A stretch of 5,095 nucleotides of DNA from an uncultured Faecalibacterium sp. (GTDB lineage Bacteria; Bacillota; Clostridia; Oscillospirales; Ruminococcaceae). Below are positions 1 through 4,973 of this stretch, piece after piece. Each line of letters starts with the position of its first letter. The stretch's first letter is position 1. Location: contig CALDLZ010000352.1 in assembly GCA_937915335.1 (NCBI GenBank), positions 1-5,095 of the forward strand, given 5' to 3'. The notes under the pieces were generated by a model, which was given only the letters and a program-made list of their open reading frames with translations, had not been told where the DNA came from and ran no database searches. The position numbers and the translations under genes are program-made.

Positions 1-620
1 AGGAACGGAAATACGGCCGGTTCTGCATCCCCAACCTCATCAACATCCTCATCGGCGGCCAGATCCTGGTTTACGCCATTGAGCTGTTCGTCAACCAGTA
101 TATTTCCTTCTATCTTTCTCTGAGCCGCAGTGTCCTCTTCGCCGGGCAGATCTGGCGGCTGTTCACCTTTGTGCTGGTGCCCTTCTCGGGCGGCGGGCCC
201 CTCAGCGTGGTGCTGGGCATCTATTTTACCTGGTTTATCGGCAGTGCGCTGGAACGGGAGTGGGGTGATTTCCGGTTCAACCTCTATTTCCTGCTGGGCG
301 TGGTGGGCGCGTGGCTGGCCTGCCTGCTGACGGGCTCTGCCGATACCTACTGCCTGTCACTCTCCCTCCTGCTGGCCTTTGCCATGCTTTACCCCGAGAT
401 GCAGGTGCTGCTCTTTTTCGTCATCCCCCTCAAGGTGAAATACTTTGGTATTTTTGCCGCCGCCCTGTGGGTCTTCAGCTTCCTGAGCATGGGGATTCCG
501 GGCAAGCTGAACTATTTGCTTTGTATGCTGGGCTTTCTCGTGTTCTTTGGCCCGCAGGCCTGGCGTAATATCCGCGCCTGGGTGCGCCGGGAGCAGTGGA
601 AGCGACAGAACAGAAGATAA
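1..620 (+). CDS. Rhomboid-fold membrane protein, probably non-proteolytic (5' end outside window)
   Basis: The reading frame is open from the left edge (first full codon at position 3) to TAA at 618-620, giving 205 visible residues; the true start lies upstream. The protein is mostly hydrophobic, with several membrane segments and a basic C-terminal tail (RAWVRREQWKRQNRR) suggesting a cytoplasmic end. Rhomboid-superfamily hallmarks are visible: GQIWRLFTF (about residues 48-56), then IGSALEREWGDFRFNLYFLL, which matches the conserved 'G..LE..WG..rf..Y' segment after TM2. The later PLKVKYFG is typical of clostridial rhomboid-like proteins. The catalytic GxSG serine motif of true rhomboid proteases is not seen; the equivalent helix reads YCLSLSLLLAFAML. 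The TM6 histidine is also missing near LNYLLCMLGF. I therefore infer a pseudoprotease. Its role is unknown. No clear terminator follows, only the hairpins of a truncated repeat, so holB 100 nt downstream may be co-transcribed. Confidence 0.75.
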   Translation, partial: ERKYGRFCIPNLINILIGGQILVYAIELFVNQYISFYLSLSRSVLFAGQIWRLFTFVLVPFSGGGPLSVVLGIYFTWFIGSALEREWGDFRFNLYFLLGVVGAWLACLLTGSADTYCLSLSLLLAFAMLYPEMQVLLFFVIPLKVKYFGIFAAALWVFSFLSMGIPGKLNYLLCMLGFLVFFGPQAWRNIRAWVRREQWKRQNRR

Positions 621-624
621 CGCC

Positions 625-671
625 CCTCTCAGTCACGACGATCATCGTGCCAGCTTCCCGAAGGGGAAGCC
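625..671. repeat. Truncated copy of a CCTCTCAG palindromic intergenic repeat
   Basis: This stretch begins CCTCTCAG, has a small hairpin (CACGA...TCGTG, 634-649), then CCAGCTTCCC and a hairpin GCTTCCC (653-659) / GGGAAGC (664-670). The order and motifs match the left half of the larger element at 1684-1798: CCTCTCAG, a small GC hairpin, CCAGCTCCC...GGGGAGCC. No matching right half is present, so it looks like a degraded or half copy. No T-tract follows the hairpins, so they are not a convincing intrinsic terminator, although they could attenuate transcription. Confidence 0.6.
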
Positions 672-672
672 C

Positions 673-700
673 TTGACAGGAGGATAAGCTGTACCAGAAT
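673..700 (+). promoter_or_regulatory. Possible weak promoter upstream of holB
   Basis: A perfect -35 hexamer TTGACA lies at 673-678. With 16-bp spacing the -10 would be CAGAAT (695-700), matching four of six consensus positions. This would start transcription near 707, leaving a very short holB leader. The -35 overlaps an AGGAGG (678-683) that has no well-placed start codon. The poor -10 makes this tentative. Confidence 0.3.
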
Positions 701-719
701 GAAAGAGTAAACGATAATT

Positions 720-1685
720 ATGATGATCGATAGATTAGAGGGAAATGAAGAGCTCAAGACCAGCGTCAAACTGATGCTTGGGAGCCGCCGTATGACCCAC
801 AGCGTTCTGCTGGTGGGCGAGGAAGGCCTGGGCGCGGGCTTTGCGGCCCGGTGCATGGCGGCGGATTATCTCTACCCCAACGGCGGCGCGCCCGCCGAAG
901 CCCTGCTACGGGGCGAGTGCTGCCGCGCCGTGGCCAAGGCGGGCAAGCGTGACAGCGGCCAGATCGAGACCGGCATTGTCCGGGAGGCCATCTCCGTGAC
1001 CGGTATGGGCAGCGGTGGGCGGTATCTGGTAGGTCAGGTCACGGCCATGCGCAGTGAGATCTTCAACACCAGCCTTTCGGCGGAGGGCCGTGCCGTTCTG
1101 CTCTACCATGTGGAACGGATGAACGAGGAATCCGCAAACGCCCTGCTGAAGGTCATGGAGGAGCCCCCGGAGGGCGTGCTCTTCCTGCTGACGGCGGATT
1201 CGCTGGCGGGTGTCCTGCCCACCATCCGGAGCCGTTGTGTCAGCTTTGCGGTGGCACCCGTCTCCCCCGCTGATTGTGCCCGCTACTGCACCGCGCAGGG
1301 CGTGGACAGCAAGGATGCCGCCCTGTACAGTGAGTTGTTCGACGGCCACATCGGCACGGTGCTTTCCGTGGCCAAGGATGAAGCCCGCCGGGCGCAGGTG
1401 GACAAGGCCATGGCCCTTGCCAAAGCTGCCGCCAATCAGGACAGCTATGCCGCCGCCGTTTTGCTGGCGGCCTACGAAAAGGATAAGGCGGGAGCCGCCG
1501 CTCTGCTGGCGGATTTCCGGGCCGTAGCCGCCGCCGGACTGCGCGGAATCCCCCGGGCCCCGGTACAGGGCGATGCCGCCCGCAAGGCCCTTGTGGCCGC
1601 CGATACGGCGATCCAAAGGCTCAACGCGCAGGTGAACCCGAAGATCACATTGAGTGTGTTCGCGGCGAGGTTTCGGGGGTTTTAA
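720..1685 (+). CDS. holB: DNA polymerase III subunit delta' (clamp loader)
   Basis: The 321-residue protein has the delta'-type AAA+ layout. GNEELK near the N-terminus is followed by HSVLLVGEEGLGAGF (27-41) at the P-loop position. ESANALLKVMEEPPEGVLFLLTAD (137-160) is the classic clamp-loader block, and TIRSRC (169-173) carries the SRC motif (Ser171-Arg172-Cys173) that acts in trans on neighbouring ATPase subunits. The P-loop is degenerate: the Walker A lysine is Ala39, as expected for a delta' subunit that does not hydrolyse ATP. The four-cysteine zinc module of many delta' proteins is not recognisable. Its place holds GECCRAVAKAGKRDSG with only two adjacent cysteines. The role is loading the beta clamp in the replisome. 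ATG 720 is chosen; ATG 723 is equally plausible, since GAAAGAG at 701-707 is a weak Shine-Dalgarno and an in-frame TAA at 708 blocks earlier starts. The length is close to family norms. The stop overlaps the downstream repeat. Confidence 0.9.
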   Translation: MMIDRLEGNEELKTSVKLMLGSRRMTHSVLLVGEEGLGAGFAARCMAADYLYPNGGAPAEALLRGECCRAVAKAGKRDSGQIETGIVREAISVTGMGSGGRYLVGQVTAMRSEIFNTSLSAEGRAVLLYHVERMNEESANALLKVMEEPPEGVLFLLTADSLAGVLPTIRSRCVSFAVAPVSPADCARYCTAQGVDSKDAALYSELFDGHIGTVLSVAKDEARRAQVDKAMALAKAAANQDSYAAAVLLAAYEKDKAGAAALLADFRAVAAAGLRGIPRAPVQGDAARKALVAADTAIQRLNAQVNPKITLSVFAARFRGF

Positions 1686-1798
1686 CCTCTCAGGCGCTTT
1701 GCGCCAGCTCCCCCTAACAGGGGAGCCAAGTCTACGCTGCTGCTGGCTTGCTTCGCCTATTAGGAGAGGTGGCATTGCGAAGCAATGACGGAGAGGTT
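1684..1798. repeat. Palindromic MITE-like interspersed repeat
   Basis: The element is bounded by inverted ends AACCTCTC (1684-1691) and GAGAGGTT (1791-1798). Inside are GGCGC/GCGCC (1693-1705), GCTCCCC/GGGGAGC (1707-1726), a palindromic CCTATTAGG followed by AGAGGTGGC (about 1756-1773), and ATTGC/GCAAT (1774-1786). The whole can fold into a branched structure. From memory, repeats of this form (CCTCTCAGTC...CAGCTCCCC...GGGGAGCCAAG...GAGAGGTGGC...GACGGAGAGGTT) are very common between genes of Faecalibacterium and relatives. There is no coding capacity and no transposase. The left end overlaps the holB stop codon. It lies in the convergent gap and may serve as a transcriptional barrier for holB. 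Confidence 0.75.
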
Positions 1799-1804
1799 TA
1801 GGCC

Positions 1805-1833
1805 AAAAGAAAAGCTCCCTCTTTCGAGGGAGC
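1805..1833 (-). terminator. Intrinsic terminator of the carboxypeptidase operon
   Basis: On the minus strand a perfect 8-bp stem GCTCCCTC (1833-1826) and GAGGGAGC (1821-1814) with loop GAAA (1825-1822) is followed directly by TTTTCTTTT (1813-1805). It starts 8 nt past the TAA of the minus-strand gene ending at 1842. The plus-strand side lacks a T-tract, so orientation is clear. Confidence 0.88.
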
Positions 1834-1841
1834 CATTTACT

Positions 1842-3131
1842 TTAACGCCGATGTGTTTTTCTCCGTCGGCCAAGGTTCAGCGAGCCGCCGCCGGCAACCA
1901 TGGTAAGGAAGCCAAGGACGGCCAGAATGACGATGAGAGCCGCCATGAGGAGCAGGGTGTATTGTAGATCGGTGCGAAAATTGGAGATATACTCCTGATG
2001 GGTCACCAAATCAACAGTCCCCACCTCGTAGCCGTCCAGATAGACGGTGGCGGTACCCAGAACAGCCCCTTCTTTCACCGTGGCGGAGATGTTCTCCTGA
2101 ATGTCATAAGTGAAGGTGACCTTATCATCCGCATGGCCGTAGCCGCTGACCGGCTCGGCGGCATAGAGCTCCACCTCCTCGGAGGTGCGGCACTTCTTCA
2201 GCGGGGCGGTGGTCAGGGGAGTTTCGGTGTCCACCAGCTCCCGTTCAGAGAAGCTTGCAAAGGCCCAATCCAGGATCTCGGAAGCTTCCTTATAGATATT
2301 GTCCATATCGGAGCCCAAAATCACCAGCCCGTAGGTGTGGCCATCCTTCTGGGCGAAGGTCACATAGCACCGGCCCGCCAGCGTGGTGAAGCCGGTCTTC
2401 ATGCCCCGGATGTAATCCCGGTAGTAGGCATATTCCGGGTTCAGCATCAGGTTGGTGGAGGTGATGGTGCGCTCGTTCTGGTGCAGGTTGGTGGCCGGGA
2501 GGGTATAGCTCAAGGTATTTGCCACCTGCATATAGGTTTCGTTTTCGGCGCAGGCCTTGGCGATCAGGGCCAGGTCATGGGCCGAGGACACGTTGCCGTA
2601 GTCGTACAGGCCGTGCACGCAGGTAAAGCTGGTGCTGGTGCAGCCCAGCTCCTTGGCACGCTGGTTCATCCTAGAGACAAAGGCAGTCAGGTCGCCATCC
2701 GCTACATCGCTGGCGATCACGCTGGCCGCGTCGTTGGCACTGGCCACCAGCAGGCCGTAAAGCAGGTCGATGCGGCGCACCGTCTCGCCGATGCGCAGGT
2801 TGATGGTGCTGCCGTTGGCGTTCTGGATGTCCTTGAACTCCTGAGTCAGGCTGGCGGGAATGGTGATCTCCTCGTTCATGTCCTTGCCGCTTTCCAAAAA
2901 CAGCAGGGCCGTCATCATCTTGGTCAGACTGGCAATGTACCGCTGCTGGTCAGCGTTCTGCTCCAGAATGGGCTTGTCGATGTCAGCATTGAACAAATAG
3001 ACCGATTCGCCCTCGTTGGCGGTCTGGATGGGCATTTCGTAGACGGCAAGACCGGGCAGTGCGAGGGTCAGGGCCAGCACAGCCGTCAACAGCAGGGCCG
3101 TCGCCCGGCGGAAGAGAGTAGCGTTCTGCAT
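1842..3131 (-). CDS. D-alanyl-D-alanine carboxypeptidase (PBP5/DacF family), membrane anchored
   Basis: The 429-residue serine DD-carboxypeptidase removes the terminal D-Ala from peptidoglycan stem peptides outside the cell membrane. A signal peptide (RRATALLLTAVLALTLALPG) opens the protein. The three penicillin-binding motifs are intact: SLTK with nucleophile Ser68 and Lys71, SAN (131-133), and KTG (245-247). After the peptidase domain (to about 293) comes a beta-rich region (about 305-385) consistent with the PBP5 C-terminal domain. A hydrophobic helix follows (about 391-413), then a basic tail (GRRRKTHRR), so anchoring is by a true transmembrane segment. The start at 3131 is chosen over upstream in-frame starts (to 3251) because TGGAGGA lies 8 nt before it and earlier starts would overlap the upstream gene. 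It is the distal gene of a two-gene operon, 25 nt after its shorter paralogue. The two share about 63% identity over roughly 260 aligned residues (hand count). Confidence 0.92.
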   Translation of the reverse strand: MQNATLFRRATALLLTAVLALTLALPGLAVYEMPIQTANEGESVYLFNADIDKPILEQNADQQRYIASLTKMMTALLFLESGKDMNEEITIPASLTQEFKDIQNANGSTINLRIGETVRRIDLLYGLLVASANDAASVIASDVADGDLTAFVSRMNQRAKELGCTSTSFTCVHGLYDYGNVSSAHDLALIAKACAENETYMQVANTLSYTLPATNLHQNERTITSTNLMLNPEYAYYRDYIRGMKTGFTTLAGRCYVTFAQKDGHTYGLVILGSDMDNIYKEASEILDWAFASFSERELVDTETPLTTAPLKKCRTSEEVELYAAEPVSGYGHADDKVTFTYDIQENISATVKEGAVLGTATVYLDGYEVGTVDLVTHQEYISNFRTDLQYTLLLMAALIVILAVLGFLTMVAGGGSLNLGRRRKTHRR

Positions 3132-3138
3132 AAGCGTG

Positions 3139-3145
3139 TCCTCCA
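3139..3145 (-). promoter_or_regulatory. Shine-Dalgarno deciding the start of the distal carboxypeptidase
   Basis: On the minus strand TGGAGGA stands 8 nt upstream of the ATG at 3131-3129. It sits in the 25-nt gap after the upstream paralogue's stop (3157) and overlaps an alternative in-frame ATG (3155), making 3131 the clear start. Confidence 0.85.
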
Positions 3146-3156
3146 AAAGAATCATA

Positions 3157-4107
3157 TCAGCCAAACAGCAGCTGCCAGAAGGAAAGCGAAGACTTTTCGG
3201 GCTCTGCCGGTGCCGCAGGCTGTAATTCCGGGTTGGCAAAGGCCCAGTCAAAGAGCTCCGCGGCTTCCCGGAAAATGTTCTGGCTGTTGGAGCCCAAGAT
3301 CACCAGCCCGTAGGTGCGGCCGCCCTGCTGGGCAAAGGTGACGAAGCACCGCCCGGCCTGGGTCGTGAACCCGGTTTTCATGCCGTGGGCATAACCGCGG
3401 TAATAGGCCGCGCCGGGCTGGATGAGCTTATTCGTGGTGGTAATGCTCCGGGCACTATGTACATTGGTGGCCGGCAGGGTGTAGCTCACCGTGTCAGCGA
3501 TCTGCCGATAGGTGCCGTTGCCGTAACAGGCCAGCGCGATTTTTGCAATATCCCGCGCGGTGGAATAATGATTGGCATCGTACAGGCCGTGGGGGCAGGT
3601 GAAGTGGGTGGCCGTGCAGCCCAGCTGGCTGGCCCGGGTGTTCATCCGGGCCGCAAAAGCGGCAAGGTCGCCCCCGGCGGCATCGCTGGCCAGCACGCTG
3701 GCCGCATCATTGGCGCTGGGCACCAGCATGGCGTACAGCATGTCGATGCGCCGCACGCGCTCTCCCGCCTGCAGCCCAATGGTGTGGCCCCGGTTGGCCC
3801 TGATGCTCTGGAACTCCGGGGTCAGGCTGTCCGGGATGGTGATGCTGGCGTTGAGGTCAGCACCGTTTTCCAGCACCAACAGGGCTGTCATCATCTTGGT
3901 CAGGCTGGCTACACAGCGGGGCAGGTCGGGGTTTTGTTCCACGATGGCCTCCTCGGTGCTGGCATCGAAAAGATAAATGCTCTCCTGCGGGTAGGCCGTC
4001 TGGATGGGCATTGCGTACACCGCAAAGCCGGGCAGTGCGATGGCAGCCGCCAGTACGGCGGTCAACGCCAGCGCAAGCACCCGCTTTGCAAAGGAAGATT
4101 GAACCAT
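3157..4107 (-). CDS. Short D-alanyl-D-alanine carboxypeptidase paralogue lacking C-terminal domain and anchor
   Basis: The 316-residue protein belongs to the same serine DD-carboxypeptidase family as its downstream neighbour. The signal peptide (KRVLALALTAVLAAAIALPG) is followed by the shared AVYAMPIQTA segment. Catalytic motifs are complete: SLTK (Ser68, Lys71), SAN (131-133) and KTG (244-246, HGMKTGFTT). Soon after the peptidase domain (DWAFAN, about 292) a Pro/Ala/Glu-rich linker (about 293-306) leads to a short hydrophobic end, SSLSFWQLLFG. There is no room for the PBP5 C-terminal beta domain or a membrane helix, unlike the paralogue. It may be released after signal cleavage or be held loosely through the hydrophobic tail; this is inference. 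ATG 4107 is chosen for its AAAGGAG Shine-Dalgarno with 9-nt spacing; in-frame codons continue upstream to 4797 but run antisense through the carbonic anhydrase-like gene. It is first in the operon, transcribed from the divergent region. Confidence 0.9.
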   Translation of the reverse strand: MVQSSFAKRVLALALTAVLAAAIALPGFAVYAMPIQTAYPQESIYLFDASTEEAIVEQNPDLPRCVASLTKMMTALLVLENGADLNASITIPDSLTPEFQSIRANRGHTIGLQAGERVRRIDMLYAMLVPSANDAASVLASDAAGGDLAAFAARMNTRASQLGCTATHFTCPHGLYDANHYSTARDIAKIALACYGNGTYRQIADTVSYTLPATNVHSARSITTTNKLIQPGAAYYRGYAHGMKTGFTTQAGRCFVTFAQQGGRTYGLVILGSNSQNIFREAAELFDWAFANPELQPAAPAEPEKSSLSFWQLLFG

Positions 4108-4116
4108 GAAAAAGTG

Positions 4117-4123
4117 CTCCTTT
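4117..4123 (-). promoter_or_regulatory. Shine-Dalgarno deciding the start of the short carboxypeptidase
   Basis: On the minus strand AAAGGAG ends 9 nt before the ATG at 4107-4105. It supports this start over the long open frame that extends upstream. A small inverted repeat GGAAGC...GCTTCC (4124-4140) sits directly upstream in the predicted leader. Confidence 0.8.
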
Positions 4124-4140
4124 GGAAGCTTCCGGCTTCC

Positions 4141-4190
4141 CTGAATCGAAAAATCAGATACTATATAAAAGAATACCATAAATAACGAAA
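4141..4190. promoter_or_regulatory. AT-rich divergent promoter region
   Basis: The 105-nt gap between the divergent genes has an AT-rich core in otherwise GC-rich DNA. On the plus strand TATAAA (4164-4169) is a near-consensus -10 with a weak CTGAAT -35 (4141-4146, 17-bp spacing). On the minus strand TATAGT (4165-4160) could serve as -10, with a weak TCGTTA (4188-4183) 17 bp upstream. The two -10 elements overlap within ACTATATAAA, so the polymerases may exclude each other. Neither -35 is strong, so exact placement is uncertain. Confidence 0.4.
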
Positions 4191-4212
4191 AAGAGAAAGG
4201 TGGTTTTTCACA

Positions 4213-4746
4213 ATGATGTTGCCTTTTGGTGGAAAAATGCCCCGGGATGAGGGTGCAGTGTTCGTGGCACCCAATGCCACGGTACTGGGAGATGTAGTGC
4301 TGGGCCCGGGTTCCAGTGTCTGGTACGGGGCCGTCCTGCGGGGCGACAGCGGCACCCTTACCCTGGGCGAGAACACCAACGTGCAGGACAACGCCGTGCT
4401 CCACTGCGACCCCGGCGGGGCCGTGACCCTGGGCAAAAACGTCACCGTGGGGCACTGCGCTCTTGTCCACGGGTGCACCGTGGGGGATGGCTCCCTCATC
4501 GGGATGCACGCCACCCTGCTCAACCACTGTGTCGTGGGCAAAAACTGCATCATCGGGGCCGGCGCACTGATACCGGAGGGAAAAGTTATCCCGGACAACT
4601 CCCTTGTCGTGGGCATTCCGGGCAAAATCATCAAGCAGGTCAGCCCCGCCCAAGCGGAAGCCAGCCTTGTCAATGCCGCGCACTATGTGGAGGAAGGCCG
4701 TCTGCACGCCGCCGCCCTGCCAAAAGAGGAAAAAGGTGGAAACTGA
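4213..4746 (+). CDS. Gamma-class carbonic anhydrase-like protein (YrdA/PaaY-type left-handed beta helix)
   Basis: The 177-residue protein is built of hexapeptide repeats (ATVLGDVVLGPGSSVWYGAV and later copies), as in left-handed parallel beta-helix trimers. All three gamma-carbonic-anhydrase metal ligands appear to be present: His64 in NAVLHCD, and His81 and His86 in GHCALVHG. The conserved VLRGD (Arg43, Asp45) and NVQDN (Gln58) are also in place. The family catalyses or is descended from enzymes for CO2 hydration using Zn or Fe. Many short bacterial members have weak or unknown activity, so the substrate is not certain. The loop with extra proton-shuttle acidic residues of archaeal Cam is not evident, fitting the CamH/YrdA subgroup. 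A helical tail (about 144-170) follows the beta helix. Start 4213 has AAAGGTGG (4196-4203) 9 nt upstream; ATG 4216 is an alternative. The gene appears monocistronic and divergent from the carboxypeptidases. Confidence 0.9.
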   Translation: MMLPFGGKMPRDEGAVFVAPNATVLGDVVLGPGSSVWYGAVLRGDSGTLTLGENTNVQDNAVLHCDPGGAVTLGKNVTVGHCALVHGCTVGDGSLIGMHATLLNHCVVGKNCIIGAGALIPEGKVIPDNSLVVGIPGKIIKQVSPAQAEASLVNAAHYVEEGRLHAAALPKEEKGGN

Positions 4747-4771
4747 CGAACGAAAAAATTTCGTGCGAAGC

Positions 4772-4801
4772 TTAACATAATTTTCACAAGATTTCACAAG
4801 A
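4772..4801 (+). promoter_or_regulatory. Phased TTAACA/TTCACA boxes: candidate response-regulator operator
   Basis: TTTCACAAGA occurs twice in perfect tandem (4782-4791 and 4792-4801). Within a wider frame, TTAACA (4772-4777), TTCACA (4783-4788) and TTCACA (4793-4798) repeat at 11 and 10 bp, on one face of the helix. They end 5 bp before the predicted -35 at 4807. The layout resembles the TT(A/C)ACA direct repeats bound by PhoP/PhoB-family regulators in Gram-positive bacteria. The assignment to phosphate control is inference. Confidence 0.45.
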
Positions 4802-4806
4802 AAGTA

Positions 4807-4835
4807 ATGACTTTTACGCCGAAATCGGGTATACT
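4807..4835 (+). promoter_or_regulatory. Sigma-A-type promoter for the candidate small RNA
   Basis: The -10 hexamer TATACT (4830-4835) matches five of six consensus positions. ATGACT (4807-4812), four of six, is spaced by exactly 17 bp. The predicted start is about 4842, at the base of a hairpin. The weak -35 directly after phased repeats suggests activator dependence. Confidence 0.6.
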
Positions 4836-4841
4836 ATGAAC

Positions 4842-4960
4842 AGCAAGAGAGCGGGGCCGCAACCGTCTCTCTTGCACATGATTCCTCCTCACACCAAAGC
4901 AATACCCCAAAACAAAAGTCCCCTCCGATGTACCGCAAGCGTCGGAGGGGACTTTTGTTT
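4842..4960 (+). ncRNA. Candidate small RNA of about 119 nt with an anti-Shine-Dalgarno-like linker
   Basis: A promoter with predicted start near 4842 and a strong terminator ending at 4960 bracket a transcript without credible coding capacity. The 5' end folds at once into a 9-bp stem GCAAGAGAG (4843-4851) / CTCTCTTGC (4867-4875), with possible CGG/CCG pairing inside its loop. A 34-nt linker (4876-4909) follows with only two G residues, carrying CCTCCT (4884-4889) and CCCC (4905-4908). The 3' end is the terminator hairpin. A stable 5' hairpin, unpaired C-rich linker and terminator form the usual design of Gram-positive trans-acting small RNAs that pair with ribosome binding sites. I do not recognise a named family. 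It could instead be the leader of an unseen unit, but the terminator lies directly before a gene on the other strand. The mixed promoter, fold and terminator evidence supports the call; expression is not shown. Confidence 0.5.
4910..4960. terminator. Bidirectional intrinsic terminator (small RNA candidate and birA)
   Basis: A perfect 19-bp inverted repeat spans 4910-4928 and 4942-4960. Its GC-rich core is GTCCCCTCCGA/TCGGAGGGGAC and its outer arms are AAACAAAA/TTTTGTTT; the loop is 13 nt. Each strand therefore reads GC stem then TTTTGTTT, working for plus-strand transcripts and for minus-strand birA, which ends 14 nt away at 4974. Confidence 0.88.
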
Positions 4961-4973
4961 CTATCCTTCAAAA

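Noticed and set aside
171..620. GTG at 171 as the start of the rhomboid-like gene
   Set aside because: The same frame is open to the left edge and upstream residues carry conserved family sequence (YGRFCIPN, GQIWRLFTF), so 171 is internal.
906..1775. Minus-strand open frame of 289 codons over holB
   Set aside because: It is a shadow of a strongly supported holB and runs into the intergenic repeat.
1785..1967. Small plus-strand open frame of 60 codons
   Set aside because: It spans the repeat end, the minus-strand terminator and the 3' end of the carboxypeptidase gene; no ribosome site or plausible protein.
1998..3341. Long plus-strand open frame of 447 codons antisense to the distal carboxypeptidase
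   Set aside because: The translation has no recognisable domain and is rich in Gly/Val/Gln/His as expected for a reverse-complement shadow; the minus-strand gene has full motifs, signal peptide, ribosome site and terminator.
3385..4185. Plus-strand open frame of 266 codons antisense to the short carboxypeptidase
   Set aside because: It mirrors the real gene, has low-complexity composition and crosses the divergent promoter region.
4161..4673. Minus-strand open frame of 170 codons over the carbonic anhydrase-like gene
   Set aside because: A shadow frame rich in Pro/Ser/Thr; the plus-strand protein has clear metal-ligand motifs.
4747..4767. Imperfect hairpin directly after the carbonic anhydrase-like gene considered as its terminator
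   Set aside because: Nine pairs with one mismatch, but no T-tract follows on either strand; the gene may read through to the hairpin at 4910-4960.
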